From an uncultured Acidobacteriaceae bacterium (GTDB lineage: Bacteria; Acidobacteriota; Terriglobia; Terriglobales; Acidobacteriaceae), in assembly GCA_937879855.1 (NCBI GenBank), contig CALFMO010000008.1, positions 305,465-369,464 of the forward strand: DNA of 64,000 nt, read 5' to 3'. The notes beneath the pieces were generated by a model, which saw nothing but the letters and a program-made list of their open reading frames with translations, searched no databases and was not told the DNA's origin. Numbering within the stretch: the stretch's first letter is position 1; each line of letters starts with the position of its first letter. Made by a program: the position numbers and the translations under genes. Shown piece by piece: positions 41,024-50,184 of the stretch.

Positions 41024-42702
41024 TCAAGTTCGAGGACAAAACAGCAGTTGACTTCGTCATCGTCGGGGCCGGAGGTGCCGGTGGTGTGATGGCGAAAGAG
41101 CTTTCCACAGCGGGGTTTCAGGTCGTTGTTCTCGAACAGGGTCCCTATCTGCACGAAGACAGCTTCGATCACGACGAACTCAAATTCAAAGACGTCTTCG
41201 ACCCGCCGCCTTCGATCGGTCAGGAGGTCTTAACCAACGATCATTCCCTTCAACCCAATACTTATCGGAAATCGGCCAGTCAAAGGGCCGTCCCCATGCC
41301 CTTCGCGCAGTACGGAAGATGCGTGGGCGGCGGTACCGTACAGTTCACAGGTAATTACTGGCGATTCCATGCGGTTGATTTTCAAGAGCGTAGCCGCTGG
41401 GGAGCGGTGGAAGGTGCGGCTCTGGCGGACTGGCCCATCACTTACGCCGAACTCGAACCGTACTATACAAAAGCCGAGTGGGATCTTGGTGTTTCCGGTT
41501 TGGCAGGAGCCAACCCGTTCGAGCCTCCGCACTCCAGGCCGTACCCTCTGCCGCCAATGCCGGTCAAATCCTCCGGTGTTCTTCTCGAACGCGGAGCCCG
41601 CAAGCTGGGCTGGCACCCTTATCCGGCGCCGTTGGCGATCTTGTCGCAACCGTACAAGGATCGCTCGGGCTGTCAACATTGCGGATGGTGCGAAGCCTTT
41701 GGTTGCGAGTGGAGCGCCAAGTCCAGCACTCTCGCCTCCGTGATTCCCGTGGCGGAGAATACCGGCCGCTGCGAGATCCGCGCAAATTCGTACGTGCGCA
41801 AGATTTCGATCAACCACAGAGGCCACGTTGAAGGCGTGCTGTACTTCGACGCTCAAAGACAAGAACATCTACAGCGAGCGAAAGCTGTAGTAGTTTGCGC
41901 AAATGGGGCGGAGACGCCACGCTTGCTTCTGATGTCGAAATCGAATCTGTTTCCAGAAGGCTTGGCGAATTCCAGCGGACTTGTCGGGAAGTATTTCATG
42001 CTCGATCTCGGTAGCATGGCGCTTGGGACATTTGAGCATCCCCTCAACGAATTCAAGAGTGTGCGTGTGACCCGCGTTGTGCAGGATTTCTATGATTCCG
42101 ATCCCAAGCGTGGCTTCTATGGCGGAGGTGGAATTGATGCCCGCTTCGAGTTTTATCCCATCTCGTTCGCGCTGAACGCGCTGCCGCCCGATGTGCCTCG
42201 CTGGGGTACAAAATTCAAGAAAGCCCTCGCCGAGAATTTCAATCGCACGGTGACCATATTCAGTCACACAACCTGCCTTCCGCGGGAGACCAATACGGTC
42301 AGCCTTGATCCCGAAGTTAAAGACGCGTGGGGTCTGCCTGCATTGCGGTTTACCTATAAGAGCCATCCCGATGACTTCAAGACGCTCGACTTCTTCAGCG
42401 AGCGGTCACTGGAACTGCTCGAAGCTGCAGGCGCACTCCAAAAGTGGACATTTCCCAACACGGACACCATCGCCGCTGGACATCTGATGGGTACCTGTCG
42501 TATGGGAGGGGATCCGAAGACCTCTGTGGTGAACAAATTTCATCGTGCCCACGACGTACCAAATCTCTTCATCGTGGACGGAAGTAGCTTCGTGACCAGC
42601 GGCCGGAATCAGCCCACCTGCACAATTCAGGCCCTGGCGTATCGAGCCGCCGAGCACATCTCTCGAATGGCGAAAGACGGCAGCATGCGCACCTTTGCCT
42701 GA
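41020..42702 (+). CDS. GMC oxidoreductase (gluconate/glucoside dehydrogenase-like large subunit)
   Basis: A 560-residue FAD enzyme with no signal peptide of its own, consistent with hitch-hiking through Tat with the small subunit. FAD motif DFVIVGAGGAGGVMAKELST at residues 11-30. A Cys-rich insert GCQHCGWCEAFGCEWSAKS, typical of the dehydrogenase branch, is at about 220. The C-terminal signature TIAAGHLMGTCRMGGDPKTS and VDGSSFVTSGRNQPTCTIQA contains the catalytic His and Asn. Probable periplasmic oxidation of a sugar, sugar acid or glycoside, passing electrons to quinone or cytochrome. No cytochrome gene is adjacent. Confidence 0.9.
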   Translation: MIKFEDKTAVDFVIVGAGGAGGVMAKELSTAGFQVVVLEQGPYLHEDSFDHDELKFKDVFDPPPSIGQEVLTNDHSLQPNTYRKSASQRAVPMPFAQYGRCVGGGTVQFTGNYWRFHAVDFQERSRWGAVEGAALADWPITYAELEPYYTKAEWDLGVSGLAGANPFEPPHSRPYPLPPMPVKSSGVLLERGARKLGWHPYPAPLAILSQPYKDRSGCQHCGWCEAFGCEWSAKSSTLASVIPVAENTGRCEIRANSYVRKISINHRGHVEGVLYFDAQRQEHLQRAKAVVVCANGAETPRLLLMSKSNLFPEGLANSSGLVGKYFMLDLGSMALGTFEHPLNEFKSVRVTRVVQDFYDSDPKRGFYGGGGIDARFEFYPISFALNALPPDVPRWGTKFKKALAENFNRTVTIFSHTTCLPRETNTVSLDPEVKDAWGLPALRFTYKSHPDDFKTLDFFSERSLELLEAAGALQKWTFPNTDTIAAGHLMGTCRMGGDPKTSVVNKFHRAHDVPNLFIVDGSSFVTSGRNQPTCTIQALAYRAAEHISRMAKDGSMRTFA

Positions 42703-42775
42703 TCCGGCGGGCAGAATTTCACTTCGGGCTCACGTCCGGCAAGAATGTCGTCATCAACGTGGTAGCCGATAGAAA

Positions 42776-44059
42776 CTACTCCAGCTCTTTCCCCTTCGTC
42801 TCGGGCAATTGTGTCGTCGTCAGCGCCGCCAGTAAATATCCCGCCGCGCACAGATAAAATGCCCAGCCCAATCCCTTCGTCTGCCCCACGCGGCCAATCA
42901 CGAGCGGGGCTAGGGAACTCAGCGCACGCGCGCCGTTGTAGGTGACCCCAAGCGCCCGCGCCCGCACCGCAGTCGGGAAGATCTCGCTGCCCATGATCCC
43001 CGAGCCGGAAAAAATTCCGGTGCCGAAAAATGCCACCAACGCTCCCAGTACCAGCAGCCCCCACTGCGATCGCGCCGCGGCATAAAGCGGAATCAGAAGA
43101 GCTGTCATTAACGTGTAGACAATAAACGCTTTGCGCCTGCCAAGATGATCCGCCACCCAGCCAAAACAGATATATCCGGGAAACATCCCGCACAGATTCA
43201 GCACGACCAGCAAAGTCGTCATGCCCATCACGCCGAACCCGCGCCCACCCTGCGATACAGGAAGTGACAAGTAAGGCGGAATCCATGTGAACAATCCCCA
43301 CCAGCCGAACAGCCCAAAGAAATTAAAGAGCAAAAGCGCAATCGTATGCCGGACGTAAGGCGGCCGAAAGATGACCCAGAAACTCGTCGAGACGGAGCTT
43401 GTTACGCCGCCTGCGGGTGCCCCATTTCTCGCGTCGTTTGCGAGAAGTGGGTCCTTGTGCTGCCGCCACATCCCTGACTCCGGCACGCCCCGCCGAATCC
43501 ATAACGTGGCAACCGCGGGCAGGATGCCGACAAAGAAAACGGCTCTCCATCCGTAATACCGCGCCACCGGACCCGCCACCAGCGCCGCCGCCGCAAAGCC
43601 CAACGCCCATGAACTCTGCACGATGGCAATGGCTTTGGCTCGAACCTCCGTAGGCCAAGTCTCTGCCACCAGCGTCGCGCCCGTATTCCATTCGCCGCCC
43701 ATGCCTAGGCCCAGCACGAAACGCGCCGCCGCGAGCATGGCGATGCTGGTCGCCAGCCCCGAGGCAAACGAACATACCGAGTAGGTCAGAATGCTCGCCA
43801 TCAACGCGCGCTTGCGTCCGATGCGGTCCGCCAGAAATCCAAACAGCACACCACCGATCCCGGAAGCCAGCAGCGTCAGAGTTCCGAGCGTCCCCGCCAC
43901 GGTCTTGGTCATGCCCAGGTCGCGCATGAGCAAGGCCAACACCAGCGAATAGAGCATGGCGTCGAAAGCGTCGAGTGCCCATCCCAGCGCCGCGGCCAGC
44001 AGTGTTCGCCGCTGCGCAGTCGTCGCCTGCCGCACCAGTTGCAGAGGACTCATCGCCAT
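42776..44059 (-). CDS. MFS carrier (sugar/organic-acid proton symporter type)
   Basis: A 427-residue protein with twelve membrane helices. The loop motif after TM2, GFLADRIGRKRALMASILTY, and its counterpart GWVADHLGRRKAFIVYTLM in the second half, are both present, as is the RFVLGLGMGGEWNTGATLVA motif of the metabolite:H+ symporter group (shikimate, sialic acid, 4-hydroxybenzoate carriers). It converges with the GMC operon. Substrate uncertain; an aromatic or sugar acid is plausible. Confidence 0.88.
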   Translation of the reverse strand: MAMSPLQLVRQATTAQRRTLLAAALGWALDAFDAMLYSLVLALLMRDLGMTKTVAGTLGTLTLLASGIGGVLFGFLADRIGRKRALMASILTYSVCSFASGLATSIAMLAAARFVLGLGMGGEWNTGATLVAETWPTEVRAKAIAIVQSSWALGFAAAALVAGPVARYYGWRAVFFVGILPAVATLWIRRGVPESGMWRQHKDPLLANDARNGAPAGGVTSSVSTSFWVIFRPPYVRHTIALLLFNFFGLFGWWGLFTWIPPYLSLPVSQGGRGFGVMGMTTLLVVLNLCGMFPGYICFGWVADHLGRRKAFIVYTLMTALLIPLYAAARSQWGLLVLGALVAFFGTGIFSGSGIMGSEIFPTAVRARALGVTYNGARALSSLAPLVIGRVGQTKGLGWAFYLCAAGYLLAALTTTQLPETKGKELE

Positions 44060-44137
44060 GAGGGATTGAGAATAAGTCTGGCGGATTGTAAAGCGTGGGG
44101 AATCGTATAGCGAGAAAGAACTGTAGCGAGCAAGCGC

Positions 44138-45070
44138 TCAGGTTCTTGCAAATTCGATCGCTTGCCTCACGTGCCCGCGGGATTTTTTCAACGCAGCGGC
44201 AGCCCGCGACCGATTCACCCCCGCAGCCAGCATCACCACCGCGACTGGAGTTCGGTTCCCGCTGGCTTCCAGCGCCGTACGGGCAGCCTCGTGATCGGCT
44301 CCAGTGGCTTGTTCCAGGATTCGGATGGCACGTTGGATGAGCTTCTCGTTCTTCGTCCACACATTGACCATGAGATTTCCATAAACATATCCCAGCCGGG
44401 TCATCGCTCCGGTGGAGATCATGTTGAGCACCATTTTGTGCGCGGTTCCAGCTTTCATGCGCGAAGATCCGGCCAGCACCTCCGGCCCAACATCCGTGAC
44501 GATGGCGAAATCGGCGGCATGTTCCAGCGGCGAGTCGCGGTTGCAGGTGAGCGCAATCGTGCGCGCTCCACGGCGGCTGGCGTATTCGACGGCGGCGATG
44601 GTGAACGGCGTGCGTCCGCTGGTGGCGATGCCCAGAACAATGGTTCGCTTCCCGGGCTTGCGTTTCTTCATTTCCTCGATCGCGAGCGACGTGTTGTCTT
44701 CACTGGCTTCGGTGGAAGCGCCCAGCGCCCTGGGTCCTCCAGCCATAATGAATTGCACGGTGCGGGGATCGGTATTGAACGTTGGCGGGATCTCAGAAGC
44801 ATCCAGAGCGCCGATGCGGCCGCTGGTTCCAGCTCCGACGTAAATGAGGCGTCCGCCCTCGCGCAGTCCGGCGACGACTACGTCAATGGCGCGTGCGATC
44901 TCCGGCAACGCACGGCCCACCGCGGCGGCAACGGTTGAGTCTTCGTAGTTCATGAGGCGCACGATCTCGAGCGACGACATCAGGTCGAGATCGGCGGCCG
45001 CGGGAAGAATCTGTTCAGTGGGAAGCTGGCGAAGGTCGGTTTTCTCTAACTTCTTGAGGGATCGCGTCAA
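44138..45070 (-). CDS. murQ: N-acetylmuramic acid 6-phosphate etherase
   Basis: A 310-residue SIS-domain enzyme that cleaves the lactyl ether of MurNAc-6-phosphate, a step of peptidoglycan recycling. Marks: TEQILPAAADLDLMSSLEIV, RLIYVGAGTSGRIGALDASE, IPPTFNTDPRTVQFIMAGG, LGIATSGRTPFTIAAVEYA and GSSRMKAGTAHKMVLNMIST. The protein is full length. It starts at TTG 45070 with AAAGGCG upstream. A class-C serine hydrolase gene lies 104 nt upstream on the same strand; homologues of such hydrolases often accompany murQ. Confidence 0.95.
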   Translation of the reverse strand: MTRSLKKLEKTDLRQLPTEQILPAAADLDLMSSLEIVRLMNYEDSTVAAAVGRALPEIARAIDVVVAGLREGGRLIYVGAGTSGRIGALDASEIPPTFNTDPRTVQFIMAGGPRALGASTEASEDNTSLAIEEMKKRKPGKRTIVLGIATSGRTPFTIAAVEYASRRGARTIALTCNRDSPLEHAADFAIVTDVGPEVLAGSSRMKAGTAHKMVLNMISTGAMTRLGYVYGNLMVNVWTKNEKLIQRAIRILEQATGADHEAARTALEASGNRTPVAVVMLAAGVNRSRAAAALKKSRGHVRQAIEFART

Positions 45071-45173
45071 GTCGGGCGCCTTTCGTGGAGTCTGGAAAGC
45101 AAGTCATTCTATTACCTCCACTGGAAATGCGGGCAGTATGCAGACTGGCTCACGTGAGTTTTCGGCCCAGCCG

Positions 45174-46304
45174 CTACACTCTTGCGCTCAGCGCCTCGAC
45201 TACTGCATCGTGAACCCTAGGACGCACCTGCTTGATCGCGTGATTGGCGCAATCGGGCCAGGTACGATTCGTCAACAGAACAATCGAAAGTTGGCGCTCC
45301 GGATCAATCCACAGCGACGTGCCGGTGTAGCCAAGATGGCCGAAGGACTTAGGTCCGAAATATTTTCCGGATTGAGATGGCACAGAGGGCGTATCCCAAC
45401 CCAGGGCGCGGGAAGTGCCAACGGGCGCGAGTTCGCGCCGGGTAAACAGGGCAATCGTTTCGGAGCGAAGAATGGGGCATCCGCTGCGCAAGATGGCGTG
45501 CGCGAATCGAGTCAGATCGCCAGCAGTGGAGAACAGCCCGGCATGCCCGGCGACACCACCTAGCACGCTGGCATTCTCGTCCTGAACTTCGCCTTGAATG
45601 ATTTTCTTGCGGATGGTGCGATCGTCCGCCGTGGGCGGGATTTTTCCGCGCGCGCCAGCCGTAGGATTGAATCCGGTATTGATCAGCGACAGCGGGCTGA
45701 AAATTTCGCGCTGGCAAAAAGTGTCGAGCGATTCGTTCGCGATGCGTTCCAGAGCGGCGCCCAGCACGATGAACCCGATGTCGCTGTATTCAGCGTGCGT
45801 GCCGGGATCACTCGAAAGGGAAGTGGTAAAAGCGGCCCGTAGCAATTCATCGCGCGAGTGCGCCTTGAGAAACAACTTTTCGTATGCCGGCAGACCGGAG
45901 CAATGGGCAAGCACCATGCGGAACGTTATGTCCCGGCGCCGGGGATCGGGCTCTCCGCAGGAATCGGCCAGAAACTCGGGGACAACTCCGGCAACGGGTG
46001 CGTCGAGGTCCAAAAGGCCGCGTTCGTAGAGGATCATCGCCATCGTGGTAGTGGCGACACCCTTGGTGATGGACGCCACGTCGAACAGCGTCGCGGGCAT
46101 CACCCCGGGAGACTCCGCATCATAGGTAAAACGACCAAAGGATCTTAGAGCGACAAATTGGTCACGGTGCGCAACGGCTACGCATCCACCGGGAAAGGCC
46201 TTTTGCTGGACAGCCTCGGTCAGCACCGAAAATGCCGAGGAAAAGGCTTCGTTCTGATGATCCAGAACTGGGACGAGAGTGCAGGCGTTGTTCACGGGGT
46301 TCAA
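45174..46304 (-). CDS. Class-C beta-lactamase-like serine hydrolase
   Basis: A 376-residue protein with the catalytic Ser78-Ile-Thr-Lys81 (FDVASITKGV), the Tyr motif YSDIGFIVLGAALER and the third motif HLGYTGTSLWIDPER. It has no obvious signal peptide, so it may act in the cytoplasm. The start is TTG 46304 or GTG 46295; neither has a clear Shine-Dalgarno. It lies just upstream of murQ on the same strand and may take part in wall-muropeptide recycling, for example as an N-acetylmuramoyl-amino-acid hydrolase or esterase; this is inference. Confidence 0.87.
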   Translation of the reverse strand: MNPVNNACTLVPVLDHQNEAFSSAFSVLTEAVQQKAFPGGCVAVAHRDQFVALRSFGRFTYDAESPGVMPATLFDVASITKGVATTTMAMILYERGLLDLDAPVAGVVPEFLADSCGEPDPRRRDITFRMVLAHCSGLPAYEKLFLKAHSRDELLRAAFTTSLSSDPGTHAEYSDIGFIVLGAALERIANESLDTFCQREIFSPLSLINTGFNPTAGARGKIPPTADDRTIRKKIIQGEVQDENASVLGGVAGHAGLFSTAGDLTRFAHAILRSGCPILRSETIALFTRRELAPVGTSRALGWDTPSVPSQSGKYFGPKSFGHLGYTGTSLWIDPERQLSIVLLTNRTWPDCANHAIKQVRPRVHDAVVEALSARV

Positions 46305-46603
46305 CCGCTAATTTCGGTCTGAGGGGTTATAGCATGGCAGGAAGCGAGGGTAAAGGTTACCGCGGAAAGGAAAAACCTCCGGCTCGCGGAGTGTGTGCGA
46401 GGACGCTTCGTCCTTCCCCATTAAGTCGCTCGATCGTGTTCTGACCTTCGATTCAGTGCTTTTCAACGTTTTATCTTCTTGCCGGGATAACCCCGAGTTG
46501 ATCGAGAGCGTCTAACTTCATGGTCACAAGCGTCTAATTTGGAGACAAAAATTGGACATTTGGCGCGGTCTATCGGGGTTATAATCAGCTTAAGGAGTAC
46601 CCT
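46305..46603. other. 299-nt divergent intergenic region between the serine hydrolase and M48 protease
   Basis: No gene. It holds a short hairpin AGGACG-ctt-CGTCCT (46400-46414). A perfect TATAAT at 46580-46585 lies close to the M48 gene, but its would-be -35 (cattug-like, weak) and its closeness to TAAGGAG at 46591-46597 make promoter status uncertain. Confidence 0.45.
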
Positions 46604-47704
46604 ATGAAGTTCAAATGGCTGGCAATTGCCGTGGGATTGGCGGCGTTCAGTGTGGGGCCATGGACGTTCTCGCAAGTTTCCGATCAAGACAAAGATCAGC
46701 CGAAATCCGGCGATGTGCAGAACGCGCCGAAACAGGCGCCTGCCTCGCTACCGACGGCCGACGACAGCCAGATCAAGCACAACGGCGGCAAGACCGACGT
46801 CGATGCTGTCGGGAACCGCAATATAGGGTGCGGTCGCGGAGTCGGCAACTGGTACACCGTAGAGGGCCAGGTTGCACGCGGGCGAGTATATGCCCAGCAG
46901 ATCGAGTCTGAGATCAAGTTGGTCAACGATCCCGTGATCACCGAGTACGTGAACCGGATTGGCCAGAATCTGGTGCGCAATTCCGACGCCCAGGTACCCT
47001 TCACCATTAAAGTGATCGATTCCGACGTGGTCAACGCTATGGCGCTGCCGGGCGGATTCTTCTATGTGAACTCCGGGCTCATTCTCGCGGCCGACGAAGA
47101 AGCGGAAATGGCGGGCGTGATGGCGCATGAAATCGCTCACGTTGCTGCCTGCCACTATGGACGCGAAATGACGCGCGCCAACCTGCTGCAGATGGCGTCG
47201 ATCCCATTCATCTTCATGGGAGGAGGAATCGGCTACGCAGCGTATGAAGGCATGGGCCTGGGAATTCCGCTGGCCTTCCTGCACTTCTCGCGCGGATTCG
47301 AGGCTGAGGCCGACTACCTGGGCATCGAGTACATGTACCGCGCCGGCTATGATCCGTCGGCTTTCGTCTCTTTCTTTGAAAAGATTCAGGCGATGGAGAA
47401 GAAGAAGCCCGGCACGCTTTCGAAAGCCTTCGACACCCACCCGCAGACTCCTGACCGGATCGAGAAATCGCAGGACGAAATTCGCAAGATTCTGCCTGCC
47501 AAGCAGCAGTACGTCGTGACGACCTCCGAGTTCGATGAGGTGAAGGCTCGGCTGGCGGCAATCGAAAACAAGCACAAAGTCATCGACGAGAAAGATTCCA
47601 GCAAACCCAGCCTGCGACGGACTGCCAATACGACCGACAAGACTGGCGACACCAAGAGCGATGACGATCGTCCCACCCTGAAGCGGCGCGACGATTCGAA
47701 CTAG
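46604..47704 (+). CDS. Exported M48-family metalloprotease (BepA-like)
   Basis: A 366-residue protein. TAAGGAG 6 nt before ATG 46604; a signal peptide (KWLAIAVGLAAFSVGPWTFS) leads to a ~60-residue Gln/Pro-rich linker. Zinc motif GVMAHEIAHVAACHYG (His175, Glu176, His179) with the third ligand in RGFEAEADYLGIEYMYRAGY (about 232). AMALPGGFFYVNSGLILAAD precedes it, as in the family. The C-terminus is charged and low complexity (DSSKPSLRRTANTTDK). Likely outer-membrane quality control in the periplasm. A terminator lies at 47763-47791. Confidence 0.92.
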   Translation: MKFKWLAIAVGLAAFSVGPWTFSQVSDQDKDQPKSGDVQNAPKQAPASLPTADDSQIKHNGGKTDVDAVGNRNIGCGRGVGNWYTVEGQVARGRVYAQQIESEIKLVNDPVITEYVNRIGQNLVRNSDAQVPFTIKVIDSDVVNAMALPGGFFYVNSGLILAADEEAEMAGVMAHEIAHVAACHYGREMTRANLLQMASIPFIFMGGGIGYAAYEGMGLGIPLAFLHFSRGFEAEADYLGIEYMYRAGYDPSAFVSFFEKIQAMEKKKPGTLSKAFDTHPQTPDRIEKSQDEIRKILPAKQQYVVTTSEFDEVKARLAAIENKHKVIDEKDSSKPSLRRTANTTDKTGDTKSDDDRPTLKRRDDSN

Positions 47705-47707
47705 TTT

Positions 47708-47733
47708 GCGTAGAGACAGCCGCCTCGGCTGTC
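47708..47733 (+). repeat. CGTAG-GACAGCC hairpin repeat, copy 2
   Basis: gcgtagaGACAGCCgcctcGGCTGTC, identical to copy 1 except one base in the head (c to a). It sits 4 nt after the M48 protease stop codon. Confidence 0.8.
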
Positions 47734-47762
47734 AGGTTTTGAGCGTATTTGACATTAATCTT

Positions 47763-47791
47763 ACCGGCGGCTGCGGCCGCCGGTTTTGTTT
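47763..47791 (+). terminator. Rho-independent terminator after the M48 protease gene
   Basis: ACCGGCGGC (47763-47771), loop tgcg and GCCGCCGGT (47776-47784) form a perfect 9-bp stem followed by a T-rich TTTGTTT tract. It lies 60 nt past the protease stop. Confidence 0.75.
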
Positions 47792-47878
47792 GGTCAGAAG
47801 CCAATTAGGCGTAATATCAGTATTCGAACGTCGTCACAGACGCCTGTGATGCTGATCACAGATCGAATCTGAGAACAA

Positions 47879-47895
47879 ACATAGGCTCCCTATGT
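47879..47895. promoter_or_regulatory. Short palindrome upstream of citrate synthase
   Basis: ACATAGG-ctc-CCTATGT is a perfect 7-bp inverted repeat 33 nt before the citrate synthase start. It could be an operator or a leader hairpin; no other support. Confidence 0.35.
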
Positions 47896-47927
47896 AGAAT
47901 TTCGTGCAAACAAGGCGGAATAATCCC

Positions 47928-49253
47928 ATGCCAGAAAACAACACACTCACGATTACCGATAATCGCACAAACAAGACCTACACCGTCCCGGTCGAAAATG
48001 GCACGATCCGGGCCATGGATCTACGCCAGATTAAGACCAGTTCCGACGATTTCGGGCTCATGACCTACGACCCCGCGTTCATGAATACTGCGTCATGCAG
48101 AAGCGCCATCACTTACATCGACGGGGACAAAGGAATCCTGCGTTACCGCGGCTACCCCATTGAAGTTTTGGCCGAGCGCTGCACCTTCCTGGAAGTCGCC
48201 TTTTTGCTGCTGTTTGGCGAACTGCCCACTGAGAAGGAACTCCATACGTGGGTCCACGACATAACCCACCACACCATGCTGCACGAAACCACCAAGAAGT
48301 TCATGGAAGGTTTCCGTTATTCCTCGCATCCCATGGCGATGTTCGTAAGTACCATTGCGGCGTTGTCGAGCGTCTACCCCGATGCCAAACACGTGCACGA
48401 CCCCGCCAATCGCATGCACCAGATCCAGCGCCTGATCGGCAAGGTCCCTTCGATTGCGGCTATGTCGTACCGGCACAACGTCGGCTTCCCCTACGTCTAT
48501 CCCGACAACGATCTCAGCTATACCGAGAATTTCATGAACATGTTGTGGAAGATGGTCGAGCCGAAATATGTCGCCAATCCCGCAATCGCTCGCGCTCTCG
48601 ATATTCTCTTTATTCTGCACGCCGATCACGAGCAAAACTGCAGCACCAATGCGATGCGGTCAGTGAGCAGCTCGCAGGCTGATCCGTATCTGTCGGTCGC
48701 TTCCGCGGCTTCGGCCCTGGCGGGTCCTCTCCACGGTGGCGCCAATGAAGAAGTTCTGAAGATGCTCGATGAGATCGGCTCGAAAGATAAGGTTCCCGCT
48801 TACATCAAGCGCGTCAAGGAAGGACAGCTTAAGCTGATGGGTTTCGGGCATCGCATCTACAAGAATTACGATCCGCGCGCGAAAATCATCCGCTGGAGCG
48901 CCGAGCAGGTCTTCCAGGTCACCGGACGCAGTCCCAAACTCGACATTGCACTGGAACTGGAGCGCATCGCGCTGGAAGACGACTATTTCGTGAAACGCAA
49001 ACTCTATCCTAATGTCGACTTCTACTCCGGCATCATGTATCAGGCGATGGGCTTCCGGCCCGAGATGTTCACTGTGCTCTTTGCGATTCCGCGAACTGCG
49101 GGATGGCTGGCTCAGTGGCAGGAACTGATCACCGACCCCGAGCAGAAAATCGCGCGTCCCCGCCAGATCTACACCGGACCGGGCGAGCGCGAATTTGTGC
49201 CCATTGACAAGCGGGTTCCGGTGCCGATCCCGGCAGAGTATCCCGCGGATTGA
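47928..49253 (+). CDS. gltA: Citrate synthase
   Basis: A 441-residue TCA-cycle enzyme condensing acetyl-CoA and oxaloacetate. ATG 47928 has AAGGCGG upstream; a GTG eight codons earlier is possible but weaker. Catalytic elements: HADHEQNCSTNAMRSVSSS (first His), GPLHGGANEEVLKMLDEIG (second His), GFGHRIYKNYDPRAKIIR (third conserved His/Arg) and the Asp region KLYPNVDFYSGIMYQAMGF. The N-terminal extension (LTITDNRTNKTYTVPVEN) is typical of the Gram-negative hexameric type. An intrinsic terminator follows at 49279. Confidence 0.96.
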   Translation: MPENNTLTITDNRTNKTYTVPVENGTIRAMDLRQIKTSSDDFGLMTYDPAFMNTASCRSAITYIDGDKGILRYRGYPIEVLAERCTFLEVAFLLLFGELPTEKELHTWVHDITHHTMLHETTKKFMEGFRYSSHPMAMFVSTIAALSSVYPDAKHVHDPANRMHQIQRLIGKVPSIAAMSYRHNVGFPYVYPDNDLSYTENFMNMLWKMVEPKYVANPAIARALDILFILHADHEQNCSTNAMRSVSSSQADPYLSVASAASALAGPLHGGANEEVLKMLDEIGSKDKVPAYIKRVKEGQLKLMGFGHRIYKNYDPRAKIIRWSAEQVFQVTGRSPKLDIALELERIALEDDYFVKRKLYPNVDFYSGIMYQAMGFRPEMFTVLFAIPRTAGWLAQWQELITDPEQKIARPRQIYTGPGEREFVPIDKRVPVPIPAEYPAD

Positions 49254-49278
49254 GCGGATCGAACCCGGAAACAATTTG

Positions 49279-49303
49279 CCCCGCCGTGAGGCGGGGTTTT
49301 TTA
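49279..49303 (+). terminator. Rho-independent terminator of citrate synthase
   Basis: CCCCGCC (49279-49285), tetraloop gtga and GGCGGGG (49290-49296) form a perfect 7-bp stem followed by TTTTTTATTT, 26 nt after the gltA stop. Confidence 0.92.
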
Positions 49304-49403
49304 TTTCGATGCTCAGTCGACAGGAGAATGGAAGGCGGCGTAAGAGGGAAGGGCACAGCCGTCATCGGCCGGCAACAAGCACGGCTGGATCTCTGCTTCG
49401 ATG

Positions 49404-49637
49404 CTACGCGGCGTGTTTTGCCAATTCCGCCAAACGCTCGCGATGACGTTCCGGCGAGGTGATGACCTGCATCTCTTGCCAGTCGTATGCAAACTCTCTG
49501 CCGCATTCGAGGCAAACCACGTAAGTTCCTGTGAGCATTGCGGCCTGAGGTCGTCGCTTAGAGTGCCGAACAGTTACCGGAAAGCTGTAGCGGGGGTGTC
49601 TGCAGCCGAAAAGCGCATCCAACAGTTTTCCAATCAT
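49404..49637 (-). CDS. Small putative zinc-binding protein (CxH...CxxC)
   Basis: A 77-residue protein; ATG 49637 follows GGAAGGTGGG. It has FGCRHPRYSFPVTVRHS, then TGTYVVCLECGREFAYDWQE. The Cys-x-His and Cys-x2-Cys groups could make a zinc ribbon. I recall this plan, with the block TGTYVVCLxCGxEFAYDWxEM, as a conserved small protein of acidobacteria with no assigned function. The C-terminus (SPERHRERLAELAKHAA) is a basic helix. No partner gene is adjacent on its strand within 280 nt. Confidence 0.78.
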   Translation of the reverse strand: MIGKLLDALFGCRHPRYSFPVTVRHSKRRPQAAMLTGTYVVCLECGREFAYDWQEMQVITSPERHRERLAELAKHAA

Positions 49638-49926
49638 GACCCACCTTCCATACCTGAGCGTGTATGCCGAGTCCCTGGGTTTTGCTGAGCGTTTCTTACG
49701 AGAGTGTTGCGTTTCCCCCTTGCTACGACGCGATCACTCAACTACTTAGATTCACCGATTGCCAAAAGGGTTGAGGTTTTCATGATAGAGGTTCTAAGAC
49801 CTAAGCCAAAGAACCGGAACCCCTTGTACGAGATATAGTTACGCGGGAAGGAAGAACGTTTCGTCTTGGCCGCCAAATATTTTTGGACTTGCGTCCCGGA
49901 GTTTGAGAGCGAGCTGTTGAGAAGAA

Positions 49927-50184
49927 TTACACGCTTTGCGGACCGCGCTTTTTTTGCTGTTGGCACTTTGTCATGATCGCTGATCGGAGCCGGCTGCGCA
50001 GGTCTTCTGGGAGTTCGTAGAGTTGGGAATCGCGGTAGATCTCGATGGTCTTCTTGGTCGTATCACAAACAACGTAACAGTTGTGGCACCAGGAAAGATG
50101 ATTTTCTAACTCGACCTTGGTCTTCTCGTCGAGAACGCCGTCCAGATAATTGGTCAGCTCGTGCAGGAATTCAGCGCATTTCAC
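49927..50184 (-). CDS. Soluble zinc-binding anti-sigma factor (zf-HC2)
   Basis: An 85-residue protein, translationally coupled to the sigma gene (ATGA overlap at 50181-50184). It contains the anti-sigma zinc finger: KCAEFLHELTNYLDGVLDE, then ENHLSWCHNCYVVCD with the H-x3-C-x2-C ligand set. There is no membrane helix, so unlike the one at 33460 it should act in the cytoplasm, possibly responding to thiol oxidation as RsrA/ChrR-type factors do. Confidence 0.88.
   Translation of the reverse strand: MKCAEFLHELTNYLDGVLDEKTKVELENHLSWCHNCYVVCDTTKKTIEIYRDSQLYELPEDLRSRLRSAIMTKCQQQKKRGPQSV

Noticed and set aside
46580..46585. TATAAT box in front of the M48 protease gene
   Set aside because: No adequate -35 at 16-18 nt and the predicted start would leave a leader of only about 12 nt; not called as a promoter.
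49742..49966. 74-residue minus-strand frame overlapping the anti-sigma gene
   Set aside because: No ribosome-binding site of note, mixed composition and overlap with the 3' end of the coupled anti-sigma gene; no recognisable motif.
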